Assembly (NCBI RefSeq): GCF_900537175.1 | Contig: NZ_LS999833.1 | Span: forward strand, 2,584,261 to 2,648,260 | Direction of reading: 5' to 3' | From: Lentilitoribacter sp. Alg239-R112 | Lineage (GTDB): Bacteria > Pseudomonadota > Alphaproteobacteria > Rhizobiales > Rhizobiaceae | Length of the DNA: 64,000 nt | Shown: positions 9,285-17,878 of the stretch, piece by piece | How the letters are laid out: every line of letters starts with the position of its first letter | Position numbering within the stretch: the first letter of the stretch is position 1 | Translations under genes and position numbers: made by a program | Notes under the pieces: generated by a model | Seen by the model: only the letters and a program-made list of their open reading frames with translations | Databases searched by the model: none | Told to the model about the DNA's origin: nothing

Positions 9285-9710
9285 ATGAGTACAGAAAGAC
9301 GCCTATTAGCTATGATTGATATAGCCCACCGCAATAATGCGCTCTTACTGTGCAGGGAGGCAAAGTCACAATGCAATGAAGGGGATGAGCTGCATATTGC
9401 CTATGTTATGCCATACGGTTATTTCAGCTATATAGAGCCATTTGTGCCGGAAGAAAACATAAAAGCTGCAGCAAAGCGAGCACATGAAGAACTAAATAGC
9501 ATCATAAAAGATGCTGATATTGGCTCGGTCAAAGATCATGTGCTACGTGGTGGTGTAGGAGAACAAGCACTCCTTTTAGCGGAAAAAATTGACGCATCAT
9601 TGATGATTGTAAATGCCCATCGGCCAGACGTTGAAAAACATAGTTTAGGTTCATATGCCACGCAAATTATTCGCCATGCGCCATGTTCTGTTTTGGTTGT
9701 CAGAAACTAA
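9285..9710 (+). CDS. Universal stress protein (UspA family), TRAP-associated
   Basis: A 141-residue UspA-fold protein starting at ATG 9285 (AAAGG upstream, 17 bp after dctM). N-terminal LLAMIDIA and C-terminal SLGSYATQIIRHAPCSVLVVRN match the family; the ATP loop is recognisable but imperfect (NAHRP in place of a G-rich loop). UspA proteins encoded after TRAP operons, such as TeaD in Halomonas, modulate transporter activity; a similar role is inferred from position. Confidence 0.85.
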   Translation: MSTERRLLAMIDIAHRNNALLLCREAKSQCNEGDELHIAYVMPYGYFSYIEPFVPEENIKAAAKRAHEELNSIIKDADIGSVKDHVLRGGVGEQALLLAEKIDASLMIVNAHRPDVEKHSLGSYATQIIRHAPCSVLVVRN

Positions 9711-9825
9711 CATTTTGGTTCCGACTGCTGACGTGAGATTGTCCCATAATTCATTTCACAGATATTAGCCTGACCGATGTTCTATTTACTCATGTATCCA
9801 TGACTAAGTAACGTTTTTATTGATG

Positions 9826-9842
9826 AGTACAATTGACGTACT
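9826..9842. promoter_or_regulatory. Candidate operator AGTAC-N7-GTACT upstream of the BKACE gene
   Basis: AGTAC (9826-9830) and GTACT (9838-9842) form an inverted repeat overlapping a -35-like TTGACG (9833-9838), about 40 bp before the BKACE start. Spacing suits a LysR-type site, and a LysR gene lies two genes downstream. Weak evidence. Confidence 0.3.
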
Positions 9843-9878
9843 TTTTACTCAGTTGAATAGAGATGGAACTGCTGAGCA

Positions 9879-10751
9879 ATGTCAAAACCATGCATCATCT
9901 GCGTAGCAATCACAGGGTCACTTCCAACAAAGGCGAACAATCCTGTGGTCCCCATCTGTGTGGAAGAACAGATTGAGAGCACCCATGAAGCATTCGAAGC
10001 TGGTGCAACCATCGTTCATTGCCATGTTAGAAACGATGATCAAACACCCAGCTCCGATCCAGATAAATTCAGCAGACTTCTTGATGGACTACGAAAACAC
10101 ACACCGGAAATGATTGTTCAATTCTCAACCGGTGGGCGCTCTGGTTCAGGTACACAACGTGGGGCATGCCTATCATTACGCCCAGACATGGCCTCACTAT
10201 CAGTCGGATCATGCAACTTTCCAACACGCGTATATGAGAATTCACCAGATCTTGTGGACTGGCTCGCCAGCGAGATGCGAAGATATGAAATTACACCTGA
10301 GATTGAGGCGTTTGATCTCAGCCATATTCATCAAGCTATTGAGATGCACCGCGACGGTCGTTTACCAGCAAAATTATATCTGCAGTTCGTCATGGGTGTT
10401 AAGAATGCAACACCGGTTGATGAGGATATCTTCGCTTACTACGTTCAGACAATGAAACGTTTAGCACCAGAAGCGGAATGGTGCGCCGCAGGGATTGGTC
10501 GCGGGCAACTGATCGTAAATGAGTGGGCAGTTCGTGATGGAGGTCACACGCGAACTGGTCTTGAAGATAATGTTCGACTGAGTAAAGATCGGCTTGCCCC
10601 TTCAAATGCAGCGCTCGTTGAAAGGGTCGTAGAACTTTGTGAAAAACACGAACGCCCAGTTGCAACGACCAATGAAGCAAAAATGATGTTAGGTCTAAAA
10701 TTACAACAAGCAAAAACGAAATCTAATAGAGCCGTAAGAAAGAAGCGGTAA
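9879..10751 (+). CDS. Beta-keto acid cleavage enzyme (BKACE, DUF849); proposed 3-oxoadipate:acetyl-CoA cleavage
   Basis: A 290-residue TIM-barrel zinc enzyme. The metal histidines are H47 and H49 in VHCHVRND; STGGRSG and AAGIGRGQ are family motifs. BKACEs react a beta-keto acid with acetyl-CoA to give an acyl-CoA and acetoacetate. The founding member Kce (lysine fermentation) binds a substrate amino group with Glu14; here that position is Leu15 in AITGSLPTK, so the substrate probably lacks that amino group. With the other enzymes of this cluster the best candidate is 3-oxoadipate, giving succinyl-CoA and acetoacetate (inference); 3-oxoglutarate is an alternative. Confidence 0.88.
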   Translation: MSKPCIICVAITGSLPTKANNPVVPICVEEQIESTHEAFEAGATIVHCHVRNDDQTPSSDPDKFSRLLDGLRKHTPEMIVQFSTGGRSGSGTQRGACLSLRPDMASLSVGSCNFPTRVYENSPDLVDWLASEMRRYEITPEIEAFDLSHIHQAIEMHRDGRLPAKLYLQFVMGVKNATPVDEDIFAYYVQTMKRLAPEAEWCAAGIGRGQLIVNEWAVRDGGHTRTGLEDNVRLSKDRLAPSNAALVERVVELCEKHERPVATTNEAKMMLGLKLQQAKTKSNRAVRKKR

Positions 10752-10810
10752 CAAACGAAATAAATGGAACAATCCTGAGACGATAATAAGTTTGGAACAT
10801 CGGAGAGAAC

Positions 10811-11869
10811 ATGAAAAAAGTAATAGTCCTTGGGCTAGGCAAAGTTGGCACACTTGCGGCGGAGCTGCTGCATGGAGCCGAGTTCGACGTTACTGGAATT
10901 GATATTAATCCATCAAAAACCAAACTACCATTTACGACGAAGGTAATTGATCTCAGATCAGCCGATGATGTAGCGGTAGAGTTTGAGGAAAATGATGCAG
11001 TTCTTTCTTGTTTGCCATTCCATTTAAATGCGCGCCTAGCCAAGTTAGCTTATAAAGCTGGCATCCACTATTTTGATCTAACCGAGGATGTCCCAACAAC
11101 AAAATCTATCATCGAATTAGCCAGAACCTCTAAAGGCTTGATGGCACCACAATGTGGATTGGCGCCAGGTTTTATTGGCATTGCAGGAGCCAGTTTAATC
11201 GCAGAGCTAGACGAATGCCGCAGCTGTAAAATGCGTGTGGGTGCTCTACCCCAACACCCAACTGGCTTGATGGGATATTCATTCAATTGGTCGCCCGAAG
11301 GTGTGGTGAATGAATATCTCAATGATTGCGAAGTTCTTGAAGATGGAGAGATTAAATGGGTCTCCGCGATGGAATGGCTGGAGGATATCTATATCGACGG
11401 AATCAAATTGGAAGCCTTCACAACCTCTGGCGGCCTTGGCACTATGTGCGAAACCTATCTGGGATCAGTCGCCAATATTGACTATAAAACGATGCGTTAT
11501 CCTGGGCATGCCGCACTTATGAATTTTTTCTTTCACGAACTCCTAATGCGTGAACGTCGCAAGGAAGCCGGTGAGATATTGGTGAACGCCAAACCGCCCG
11601 TTAACGAAGACGTGGTCTATGTTCATGTCTCGGCCGAAGGAACTATTGATGGCAGGTTGCAACGTAAAGAATTTGTACGTGCATATCGACCGATTGAAAT
11701 CGGAGGAAAAATGCGTACAGCAATTGCTTGGACAACCGCAGGTTCTGTTGTTGCTATCATGGAGATGGTGCGGGCCGGAACCTTACCTAACAGCGGTTTT
11801 TTAAAGCAGGAAGATATCCCTCTCGTCGATTTCCTGGCCACAAAAACGGGCGCTTTTTATGCTGAATAG
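10811..11869 (+). CDS. Lysine 6-dehydrogenase-like (saccharopine dehydrogenase family) oxidoreductase
   Basis: A 352-residue protein with an N-terminal Rossmann motif VLGLGKVGTLAA (residues 5-16) and the saccharopine/lysine-dehydrogenase C-terminal domain. CGLAPGFIGIAGASL, LEAFTTSGGLGTM and YKTMRYPGHA resemble bacterial L-lysine 6-dehydrogenase by eye. That enzyme oxidatively deaminates lysine at C6 with NAD(P) to allysine, which cyclises to piperideine-6-carboxylate. The ALDH7 encoded five genes on is the natural next step. RBS GGAGAG precedes ATG 10811. A 3,5-diaminohexanoate dehydrogenase is a less likely alternative, because no 5,6-aminomutase is present. Confidence 0.8.
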   Translation: MKKVIVLGLGKVGTLAAELLHGAEFDVTGIDINPSKTKLPFTTKVIDLRSADDVAVEFEENDAVLSCLPFHLNARLAKLAYKAGIHYFDLTEDVPTTKSIIELARTSKGLMAPQCGLAPGFIGIAGASLIAELDECRSCKMRVGALPQHPTGLMGYSFNWSPEGVVNEYLNDCEVLEDGEIKWVSAMEWLEDIYIDGIKLEAFTTSGGLGTMCETYLGSVANIDYKTMRYPGHAALMNFFFHELLMRERRKEAGEILVNAKPPVNEDVVYVHVSAEGTIDGRLQRKEFVRAYRPIEIGGKMRTAIAWTTAGSVVAIMEMVRAGTLPNSGFLKQEDIPLVDFLATKTGAFYAE

Positions 11870-11911
11870 GCTGCGTGCGATTATCTGGTCTGGCGCTAGA
11901 CCTCAACAAAA

Positions 11912-12823
11912 TTAAAGCACACGTTCACCAACGGAATTTTTCATCCAGTCACACAATAGATCAACGTCTTCATTCCGTCGATTGCTAGGCGTCACCATGT
12001 AGTAGCTGTTTTTGGTTGTAACCGTAGGTTCGCCTAATTGAACCAGAAGCCCTGCACCTAGTTCTCGCTCGATAAGATAGGTCGGCACTAACGCAGCGCC
12101 AAGCGAAGCAACTGCGCCGGCAATAATCATCGAGAATTGGTCAAAATATTTGCCCGACAAAATAATGTTATCTTCAATGCCATTCTGTTGAAAAAACTGT
12201 TGCCACACGACAGGTCGTGTTTCCATGTGAAGTAACGGAACATCTGCCAATTTGTTGAGATCACAAATTTTATACTGTTTCTTAAACTCTGGCGAGGAGA
12301 CCGCAATCATAGTTTCTGTACACAACTCTCTCATATCAGTATCTGGCCAATCATCGGTCCCAAAGTGGATAGCCAGATCAAAATGTTCGCGATCCAAGTC
12401 AAACGGCTTGATCCGTGTCGAAAGATTGAGCTCAATATGGGGATGTTGTGCGGAAAATTCAGGCAATCTGGGGATAAGCCAACGACTTGCAAATCCTGGC
12501 AAAACAGCCATGCTAATGGCCGTCCCTTGACGCCCTGCCGAGACAGCACGCATGATGGTTTGGTGTATATTTTCAAGATCAACTGCCAGTTCTTCTGCAA
12601 GTGTACGACCTGCTTTGGTCAATAGAACTCGTCTACCAGAACGTCTAAAAAGCGCGGTCCCCACATTATCTTCAAGCTCTTTAACTTGCCGGCTAATAGC
12701 GCTCTGCGTGAGGTGAAGTTCCTCGGCAGCAAGTGTGAAACTTTGATGCCGCGCAGCACACTCGAAACTACGCAATACAGAATGTGATGGCAGATATCTG
12801 CGCTGGATATTTTGTTTGTGCAT
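11912..12823 (-). CDS. LysR-family (GcvA-like) transcriptional regulator
   Basis: From ATG 12823 this gives 303 residues, the usual LysR length; the frame continues upstream but adds a non-homologous 98-residue stretch, so 12823 is preferred. The N-terminal wHTH (LRSFECAARHQSFTLAAEEL, then TQSAISRQVKELE) is followed by a GcvA-type effector domain. It is divergent from the KamA-like gene and inserted between the two halves of the pathway cluster, so it most likely activates them, with lysine or a pathway intermediate as effector (inference). Confidence 0.9.
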   Translation of the reverse strand: MHKQNIQRRYLPSHSVLRSFECAARHQSFTLAAEELHLTQSAISRQVKELEDNVGTALFRRSGRRVLLTKAGRTLAEELAVDLENIHQTIMRAVSAGRQGTAISMAVLPGFASRWLIPRLPEFSAQHPHIELNLSTRIKPFDLDREHFDLAIHFGTDDWPDTDMRELCTETMIAVSSPEFKKQYKICDLNKLADVPLLHMETRPVVWQQFFQQNGIEDNIILSGKYFDQFSMIIAGAVASLGAALVPTYLIERELGAGLLVQLGEPTVTTKNSYYMVTPSNRRNEDVDLLCDWMKNSVGERVL

Positions 12824-13065
12824 AATATTACCTATGAATCCAGCTCCATAAATTAGCCAGTGAGATGAAAAACATACATGAATAATCGATGACAGCAAAG
12901 CCAGTATTTTTGCATAAGCATGAAAACAACTCATCAATCGGTGACGAACAAGCGTTTGTTTATTGCCGAATACTAACATTACATTGCCTGCAAATTCACG
13001 ACTGGCGAGGCAGAACATCACCGCGATGTTCCCGTTAAATGATGCAGACCATCTGGAGGTGCTCA

Positions 13066-14499
13066 ATGGCAATGGAAAAATACATCCCATCGGATAAGGA
13101 AAACACATTTTTGGCAACGGTGCAAAATGGGAGGTATGATCGCCAGATTATCAATGGGCTTAAAAAGTTCATTGAGGGGTCTGCTCCACAAGATATGAAA
13201 GATTTTTATTCCAAGGAGGAGCTTGATGCAATTGTTGCACTAGATGGTTCTGATCGTGATCTACAAAAACGCATGCCAATCAAGATCACACGGCATTATT
13301 TCCAGCAAGCTGTGCGATCAAAGTCACTACAGACGCTGGTTAAAGCCAGCCCAAAAGAAACATATGACCTTGATGGTGCAGAGGACCCGGGCAAACAAAT
13401 GTCTTATAGCCCAATAGAAGGCATGATCCACAAATATGAACTTGCCTTGCTCTATGTGGCTGCAACATGTTCTGCCCATTGTCGTTTTTGTTATCGTGAA
13501 GAACTGATCGCGAAAAAAGACGTTGAACGTCCAGACGGTACGATCGCGCCCAAAGGTTTGGCACAAATCAAGGACGTCGTTGATTACATTTTAGAACATA
13601 ACCGCATTGTTTCAGAAAACGGTGGCACACATCCAGAAACAGGGCGTGAAAAACTTCGGGAAGTTCTAATGTCCGGCGGCGACCCTATGGTTTTAGGTAA
13701 CAAAAACATTGCCCAATGGCTTTGCGCATTGGCGCAGGCAGGTGTTGAAAATATCCGCATCGGCACCAAGGAACTAGCCTTTTTTCCCGAACGTTTTGAT
13801 GAGCATTTCTTCGCCATGTTGGATGCATTTCATAAAGCTTATCCACAAATCAGCCTCCGCATGATGGTGCATTTCAACCACCCAGACGAATTTCTGCAAA
13901 AAAATCCTGACGGAACTTATATCGACAATCCAAATGGTGGACTGGAATGGATTCATGAAACACTATCAGCGGTAAAACAGCTTCGAAGTCGCTCATGGAT
14001 CAACGTCGACAATCAATCCCCGATCATTGCTGACATAAATGACAATGCTGATGCTTTACGCATTTTGCAACGAGAGCTGAAACGCAACGGCATTGAAAAT
14101 CACTACTTTTTCTGTGGGCGAGATATTGTCGGTCACAAAGCATTTAATGTACCAATTGAAACCGCATGGAAAATTTTAAATGAATCCCAACGTGGACTTT
14201 CTGGCGTTGAAGCTCATGCTCGCTTATCGATTACACACTACAAAGGTAAAACAGAAGTTGCGGCCATCACAGATACGCCCGTCCCTGGTGTAAAGGGAGG
14301 AGAAAACGGCGTTGTCGTCTTCAAACTTTTACGTGGTGCAGCAGATGCATCCAATCGCGCGAAGGTAACCATCGTTGGCCGAAATCCTGATGCAATCTGG
14401 TTCAATGGATATGATGATCGCGTCGTCGTGGACGAGGCTGAGTTATTCTCCATGTACGGCATCAAACCTATTAGCACTCAACTCGAAGCCGCCGAATAG
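13066..14499 (+). CDS. KamA-family radical SAM amino acid 2,3-aminomutase; proposed 2-aminoadipate 2,3-aminomutase
   Basis: 477 residues from ATG 13066 (GGAGG at 13055-13059). The radical SAM cysteines are C135, C139 and C142 in TCSAHCRFCYRE; the PLP-binding lysine is probably K395 in HYKGKTEVAA. Lysine 2,3-aminomutase binds the substrate side-chain amine with two aspartates (D293, D330 in Clostridium subterminale). Aligning on the F-x-x-P and SG landmarks, these become R352 and S388 (or I389). Glutamate 2,3-aminomutase likewise replaces them (Lys and Asn). An arginine there suggests a distal carboxylate, as in 2-aminoadipate or glutamate. ALDH7 and LysDH next door favour 2-aminoadipate. The protein is about 60 residues longer than typical KamA. 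Confidence 0.85.
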   Translation: MAMEKYIPSDKENTFLATVQNGRYDRQIINGLKKFIEGSAPQDMKDFYSKEELDAIVALDGSDRDLQKRMPIKITRHYFQQAVRSKSLQTLVKASPKETYDLDGAEDPGKQMSYSPIEGMIHKYELALLYVAATCSAHCRFCYREELIAKKDVERPDGTIAPKGLAQIKDVVDYILEHNRIVSENGGTHPETGREKLREVLMSGGDPMVLGNKNIAQWLCALAQAGVENIRIGTKELAFFPERFDEHFFAMLDAFHKAYPQISLRMMVHFNHPDEFLQKNPDGTYIDNPNGGLEWIHETLSAVKQLRSRSWINVDNQSPIIADINDNADALRILQRELKRNGIENHYFFCGRDIVGHKAFNVPIETAWKILNESQRGLSGVEAHARLSITHYKGKTEVAAITDTPVPGVKGGENGVVVFKLLRGAADASNRAKVTIVGRNPDAIWFNGYDDRVVVDEAELFSMYGIKPISTQLEAAE

Positions 14500-14561
14500 A
14501 GGGCAAATAAAATCATAATACATGACTAAATTTACCACTCGTAATTATCAAAGGAGCCGAA

Positions 14562-14906
14562 ATGACCTATGTCGTCACCGATAATTGCATCAACTGCAAA
14601 CATACTGATTGTGTATCTGTTTGCCCTGTCGATTGCTTCTATGAAGGTCCGAATTTCTTAGCGATTCATCCCGATGAGTGTATTGATTGCGATGCTTGTG
14701 TCGAAGCCTGTCCTATTGATGCCATCTATAATGAAGACGACTTGCCGGAAGAGAAAAAACACTTTCTGGACATCAACGAGCAACTCGCATCGATTTGGCC
14801 GCAAATTACGGATCAAAAAGAACCGATGGCTGATGCAGAAAAATGGAATAATGTCGAAGGCAAACTCGAGCATCTTATCAAGAGCGCGGCAGACGAGAAA
14901 TGTTGA
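14562..14906 (+). CDS. FdxA-type ferredoxin, probable reductant of the aminomutase
   Basis: A 114-residue ferredoxin with two cluster motifs: [14 protein letters not shown] (seven-iron FdxA pattern, extended spacing) and [12 protein letters not shown] (4Fe-4S), then an acidic C-terminal tail. Radical SAM enzymes need a one-electron donor to reduce their 4Fe-4S cluster, and a dedicated ferredoxin directly after the aminomutase gene fits that need. RBS AAAGGAG precedes the ATG. The stop overlaps the aminotransferase start by 7 nt. Confidence 0.93.
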   Translation: MTYVVTDNCINCKHTDCVSVCPVDCFYEGPNFLAIHPDECIDCDACVEACPIDAIYNEDDLPEEKKHFLDINEQLASIWPQITDQKEPMADAEKWNNVEGKLEHLIKSAADEKC

Positions 14907-16216
14907 AAACCATGTCACCTAGCGAACAAATCTACGAAAGAGCAAAACGCGTAATGCCAGGCGGTTGCTCTCGTAACACAATATTGCGTAAGCCACATCC
15001 TGTTTACGTCAAACATGCCAAAGGTTGCATTGTGACGGACATAGAAGGCAAGGAGCGCATTGATTTCGCCAATAATGTTGCATCTTTGATTCACGGCCAT
15101 GCACATCCGGCAATCATAAATGCTGTCGGTGAGCAGCTACAAAGGGGCACCGCTTACACAGTTGGCACCGAGATTGAAGTTTCCTACGCAGAACAAATGG
15201 TAAAGCGTTGCGCTAGTTTTGAGAAAATTCGCTTTGTAAACTCCGGTACCGAAGCTGTTATGAGTTGCATAAAAGCAGCACGCGCTTATACCAACAAACC
15301 AAAAATTGCGAAGGTCGAAGGCTCTTATCATGGTCTTTATGACTATGCCGAAGTAAGCCAGACGGCCAAACCAAATAATTGGGGTGACATTGAACACCCC
15401 GCACGCGTTCCCGTCTCGCAGGGTACACCTCAAGGTGCACTGGATGATGTCGTCATCATTCCATTTAACGACACAGTACACGCCATCAAAATTCTCGACG
15501 AACATAAAGACTCCATTGCTGCAGTTCTTCTCGATCTTCTACCACATCGCATTGGTGTTATACCTGCCGATCCGAGTTTCGTGAAGGCTTTGCGCAATTG
15601 GGCTACAGAGAACCAAGCGCTTCTAATATTTGATGAAGTCATCACATTTCGGACTAATTATGACGGAGCGCAGGGGTCTTATGATGTAAAGCCTGATCTG
15701 ACAGCAATGGGAAAGATGATAGGTGGTGGCTTTCCAGTCGGTGCCTTGTCTGGCCGCGCAGACATCATGGACGTTATGAACCCATTGAACGGCCCTGCAC
15801 GTTTTCCACATTATGGCACATTTAGTGCCAACCCTATCACCATGACGGCAGGCAAAACAGCAATGGAATGGTTCAACCAACAGGCGGTGATACGATTAAA
15901 TAAACTCTCCGATCTTGCACGATCTGCGATTGAGGAAAGCATAAAAATCTCGGGTGTTTCCGCATGTGTAACAGGCGCTGGCTCTATGTTTAGAATCCAT
16001 TTTAAGGAGCTGGCTCCGACAAACTATCGTTCAGCTTTCATAAATTCGGATGAGCAACGATATCTGGCAACATTCCTAGATCATGTATTTGATGAGGGAT
16101 TGTTGATGATTGAAACGGGTTCCGGGCTGCTATCTACTGCTATGACCTCTGCTGAAATTGATCAGATGGCAGATATAATGCTCAGTGGGTTTCGAAAGGT
16201 AAAAGCTCTTCAATAA
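14900..16216 (+). CDS. Class III PLP aminotransferase of the beta-amino acid transaminase type; proposed 3-aminoadipate transaminase
   Basis: A 438-residue fold-type I enzyme of the glutamate-1-semialdehyde-aminomutase group. The PLP lysine is K272 in [13 protein letters not shown], with D245 in IFDEVITFR and the phosphate motif NSGTEAV (114-120). Length and motifs ([10 protein letters not shown] at the N-terminus, [12 protein letters not shown]) resemble beta-phenylalanine/beta-amino acid aminotransferases of Variovorax and Mesorhizobium. In this cluster it would move the 3-amino group of 3-aminoadipate to a keto-acid acceptor, giving 3-oxoadipate (inference). ATG 14900 overlaps the ferredoxin stop; ATG 14912 is an alternative start. 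Confidence 0.85.
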   Translation: MLKTMSPSEQIYERAKRVMPGGCSRNTILRKPHPVYVKHAKGCIVTDIEGKERIDFANNVASLIHGHAHPAIINAVGEQLQRGTAYTVGTEIEVSYAEQMVKRCASFEKIRFVNSGTEAVMSCIKAARAYTNKPKIAKVEGSYHGLYDYAEVSQTAKPNNWGDIEHPARVPVSQGTPQGALDDVVIIPFNDTVHAIKILDEHKDSIAAVLLDLLPHRIGVIPADPSFVKALRNWATENQALLIFDEVITFRTNYDGAQGSYDVKPDLTAMGKMIGGGFPVGALSGRADIMDVMNPLNGPARFPHYGTFSANPITMTAGKTAMEWFNQQAVIRLNKLSDLARSAIEESIKISGVSACVTGAGSMFRIHFKELAPTNYRSAFINSDEQRYLATFLDHVFDEGLLMIETGSGLLSTAMTSAEIDQMADIMLSGFRKVKALQ

Positions 16217-16337
16217 ACGTAACAGGACTGAGCAGGTAGTAAAACATTCTCATTCCGATTTTTCATCGAACTATGACCAAATTTCGTTATACTCACAAGG
16301 CGTGTTGTGCGAAGTTAATGGTAAATCAAAGAAAGCA

Positions 16338-17846
16338 ATGAACATGTCTTTTAGCGAAATTCTTACTGCCAACGGCTTTACAAGCGATGAACTAAGCGGC
16401 GGCACACTTACCGTTACAACACCTGTAGATGGCTCTGTAATTGCCAGTGTTAAATCTCACAACATCACGGAAGCCCGGACTGTTATTGCCAAAGCCGCTG
16501 AAGCGTTTAAAGAATGGCGAAAAGTGCCAGGGCCACGCCGTGGTGAGTTGGTGCGTCTGCTCGGCGAAGAACTTCGTGCGGAGAAAGAAAATCTCGGCCG
16601 CCTTGTTACGCTCGAATGTGGCAAAATCTATCAAGAAGGTCTTGGTGAAGTTCAAGAGATGATAGATATTTGTGATTTTGCTGTTGGCCTATCACGTCAG
16701 CTATACGGCTTAACGATTGCGTCCGAACGCCCGGGTCATTCCATGCGCGAAACATGGCACCCATTGGGAGTTTGCGGCATCATCACAGCATTTAATTTCC
16801 CTTGCGCACCTTGGTGCTGGAATGCTGCCCTTGCTCTTGTTTGCGGCGATCCCGTCATTGCCAAACCATCTGAAAAAACACCGCTTGTTCAACTTGCCGT
16901 TCAAAAGATATGTGACCGCGCCCTAGCCAAGTTTGGTTCTGATGCCCCAGAAGGGCTGATACAAACTCTGATCGGAGAACGCGAAATTGGCGAATTGCTA
17001 ACCGCCTCTCAAGATGTTGCAATAGTTTCCGCCACAGGTTCTGTACCAATGGGTAAAGCCGTTGCTTCTGACATGTCCAAACGCCTTGGAAAAACCATTC
17101 TAGAATTAGGTGGCAACAATGCAATGATCGTTGCGTCCTCTGCTGATCTTGAAATGGCACTCCGCGCGATTGTCTTCTCCGCGGTTGGCACAACGGGACA
17201 ACGCTGCACCTCGCTCCGCCGCTTGATTGTACACGAAGATATCTATGATGATTTATTACCGCGTTTGATTAAATCCTACCAAACTTTGCCCATCGGCGAC
17301 CCTCTTGACGATGAAACTTTAGTTGGTCCAATTATCGACACGAATGCTATGAAAGCTATGGATGCTGCGCTTGAGAGCGCAAAGACCGAGGGCGGTGTAG
17401 TTCATGGCGGCGGACAAGTATTGTCCGAAACCTATCCAAATGCAGCTTATGTTGCTCCTGCGATTGTCGAAATGCCAGCACAATCTGATATCATGCATCG
17501 CGAGACGTTTGCTCCTATTTTGTATGCAGTAAAGTATTCCGACCTTGACCAAGCCATTGATTTACAAAATGCAGTCCCGCAAGGCCTATCATCGTGTATA
17601 TTTTCAACAGATGTTCGCGAAACTGAACTCTTTTTGTCAGCAGTCGGGTCTGACTGCGGCATTGCAAATGTAAATATTGGCCCTTCCGGCGCTGAAATTG
17701 GCGGCGCTTTTGGCGGCGAAAAAGAAACCGGTGGTGGTCGCGAAAGTGGTTCGGATGCGTGGAAAGCCTATATGCGCCGACAAACCAATACCATCAATTA
17801 CTCACGTGAGCTACCGCTTGCACAAGGCATAAAGTTCGATATTTAA
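16338..17846 (+). CDS. ALDH7-family 2-aminoadipate semialdehyde (piperideine-6-carboxylate) dehydrogenase
   Basis: About 502 residues from ATG 16338 (ATG 16344 equally possible; a GTG at 16302 is upstream). Catalytic C290 lies in GTTGQRCTSLRRL, the general base E256 in LELGGNN, and N153 in FNFP. The C-terminus SGAEIGGAFGGEKETGGGRE and YSRELPLAQGIKF are diagnostic of antiquitin/ALDH7A1 and bacterial AmaB/Pcd, which oxidise allysine to 2-aminoadipate with NAD(P). This is the direct follow-up to lysine 6-dehydrogenase and supplies the proposed aminomutase substrate. It lies 121 bp after the aminotransferase and is probably in the same operon. Confidence 0.92.
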   Translation: MNMSFSEILTANGFTSDELSGGTLTVTTPVDGSVIASVKSHNITEARTVIAKAAEAFKEWRKVPGPRRGELVRLLGEELRAEKENLGRLVTLECGKIYQEGLGEVQEMIDICDFAVGLSRQLYGLTIASERPGHSMRETWHPLGVCGIITAFNFPCAPWCWNAALALVCGDPVIAKPSEKTPLVQLAVQKICDRALAKFGSDAPEGLIQTLIGEREIGELLTASQDVAIVSATGSVPMGKAVASDMSKRLGKTILELGGNNAMIVASSADLEMALRAIVFSAVGTTGQRCTSLRRLIVHEDIYDDLLPRLIKSYQTLPIGDPLDDETLVGPIIDTNAMKAMDAALESAKTEGGVVHGGGQVLSETYPNAAYVAPAIVEMPAQSDIMHRETFAPILYAVKYSDLDQAIDLQNAVPQGLSSCIFSTDVRETELFLSAVGSDCGIANVNIGPSGAEIGGAFGGEKETGGGRESGSDAWKAYMRRQTNTINYSRELPLAQGIKFDI

Positions 17847-17878
17847 ACCCTCACAGGGATTTGTATCAGTCCTGCAAA

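Noticed and set aside
11912..13117. A 401-residue version of the LysR regulator
   Set aside because: The first 98 residues are not LysR-like and overlap the kamA start region; ATG 12823 gives the normal family length.
9879..14499. Classical lysine fermentation pathway (KamA, KamDE, Kdd, Kce)
   Set aside because: No lysine 5,6-aminomutase (KamDE) or CoA-transferase is present, the KamA homologue lacks the lysine-binding aspartates, and the BKACE lacks the amino-binding glutamate.
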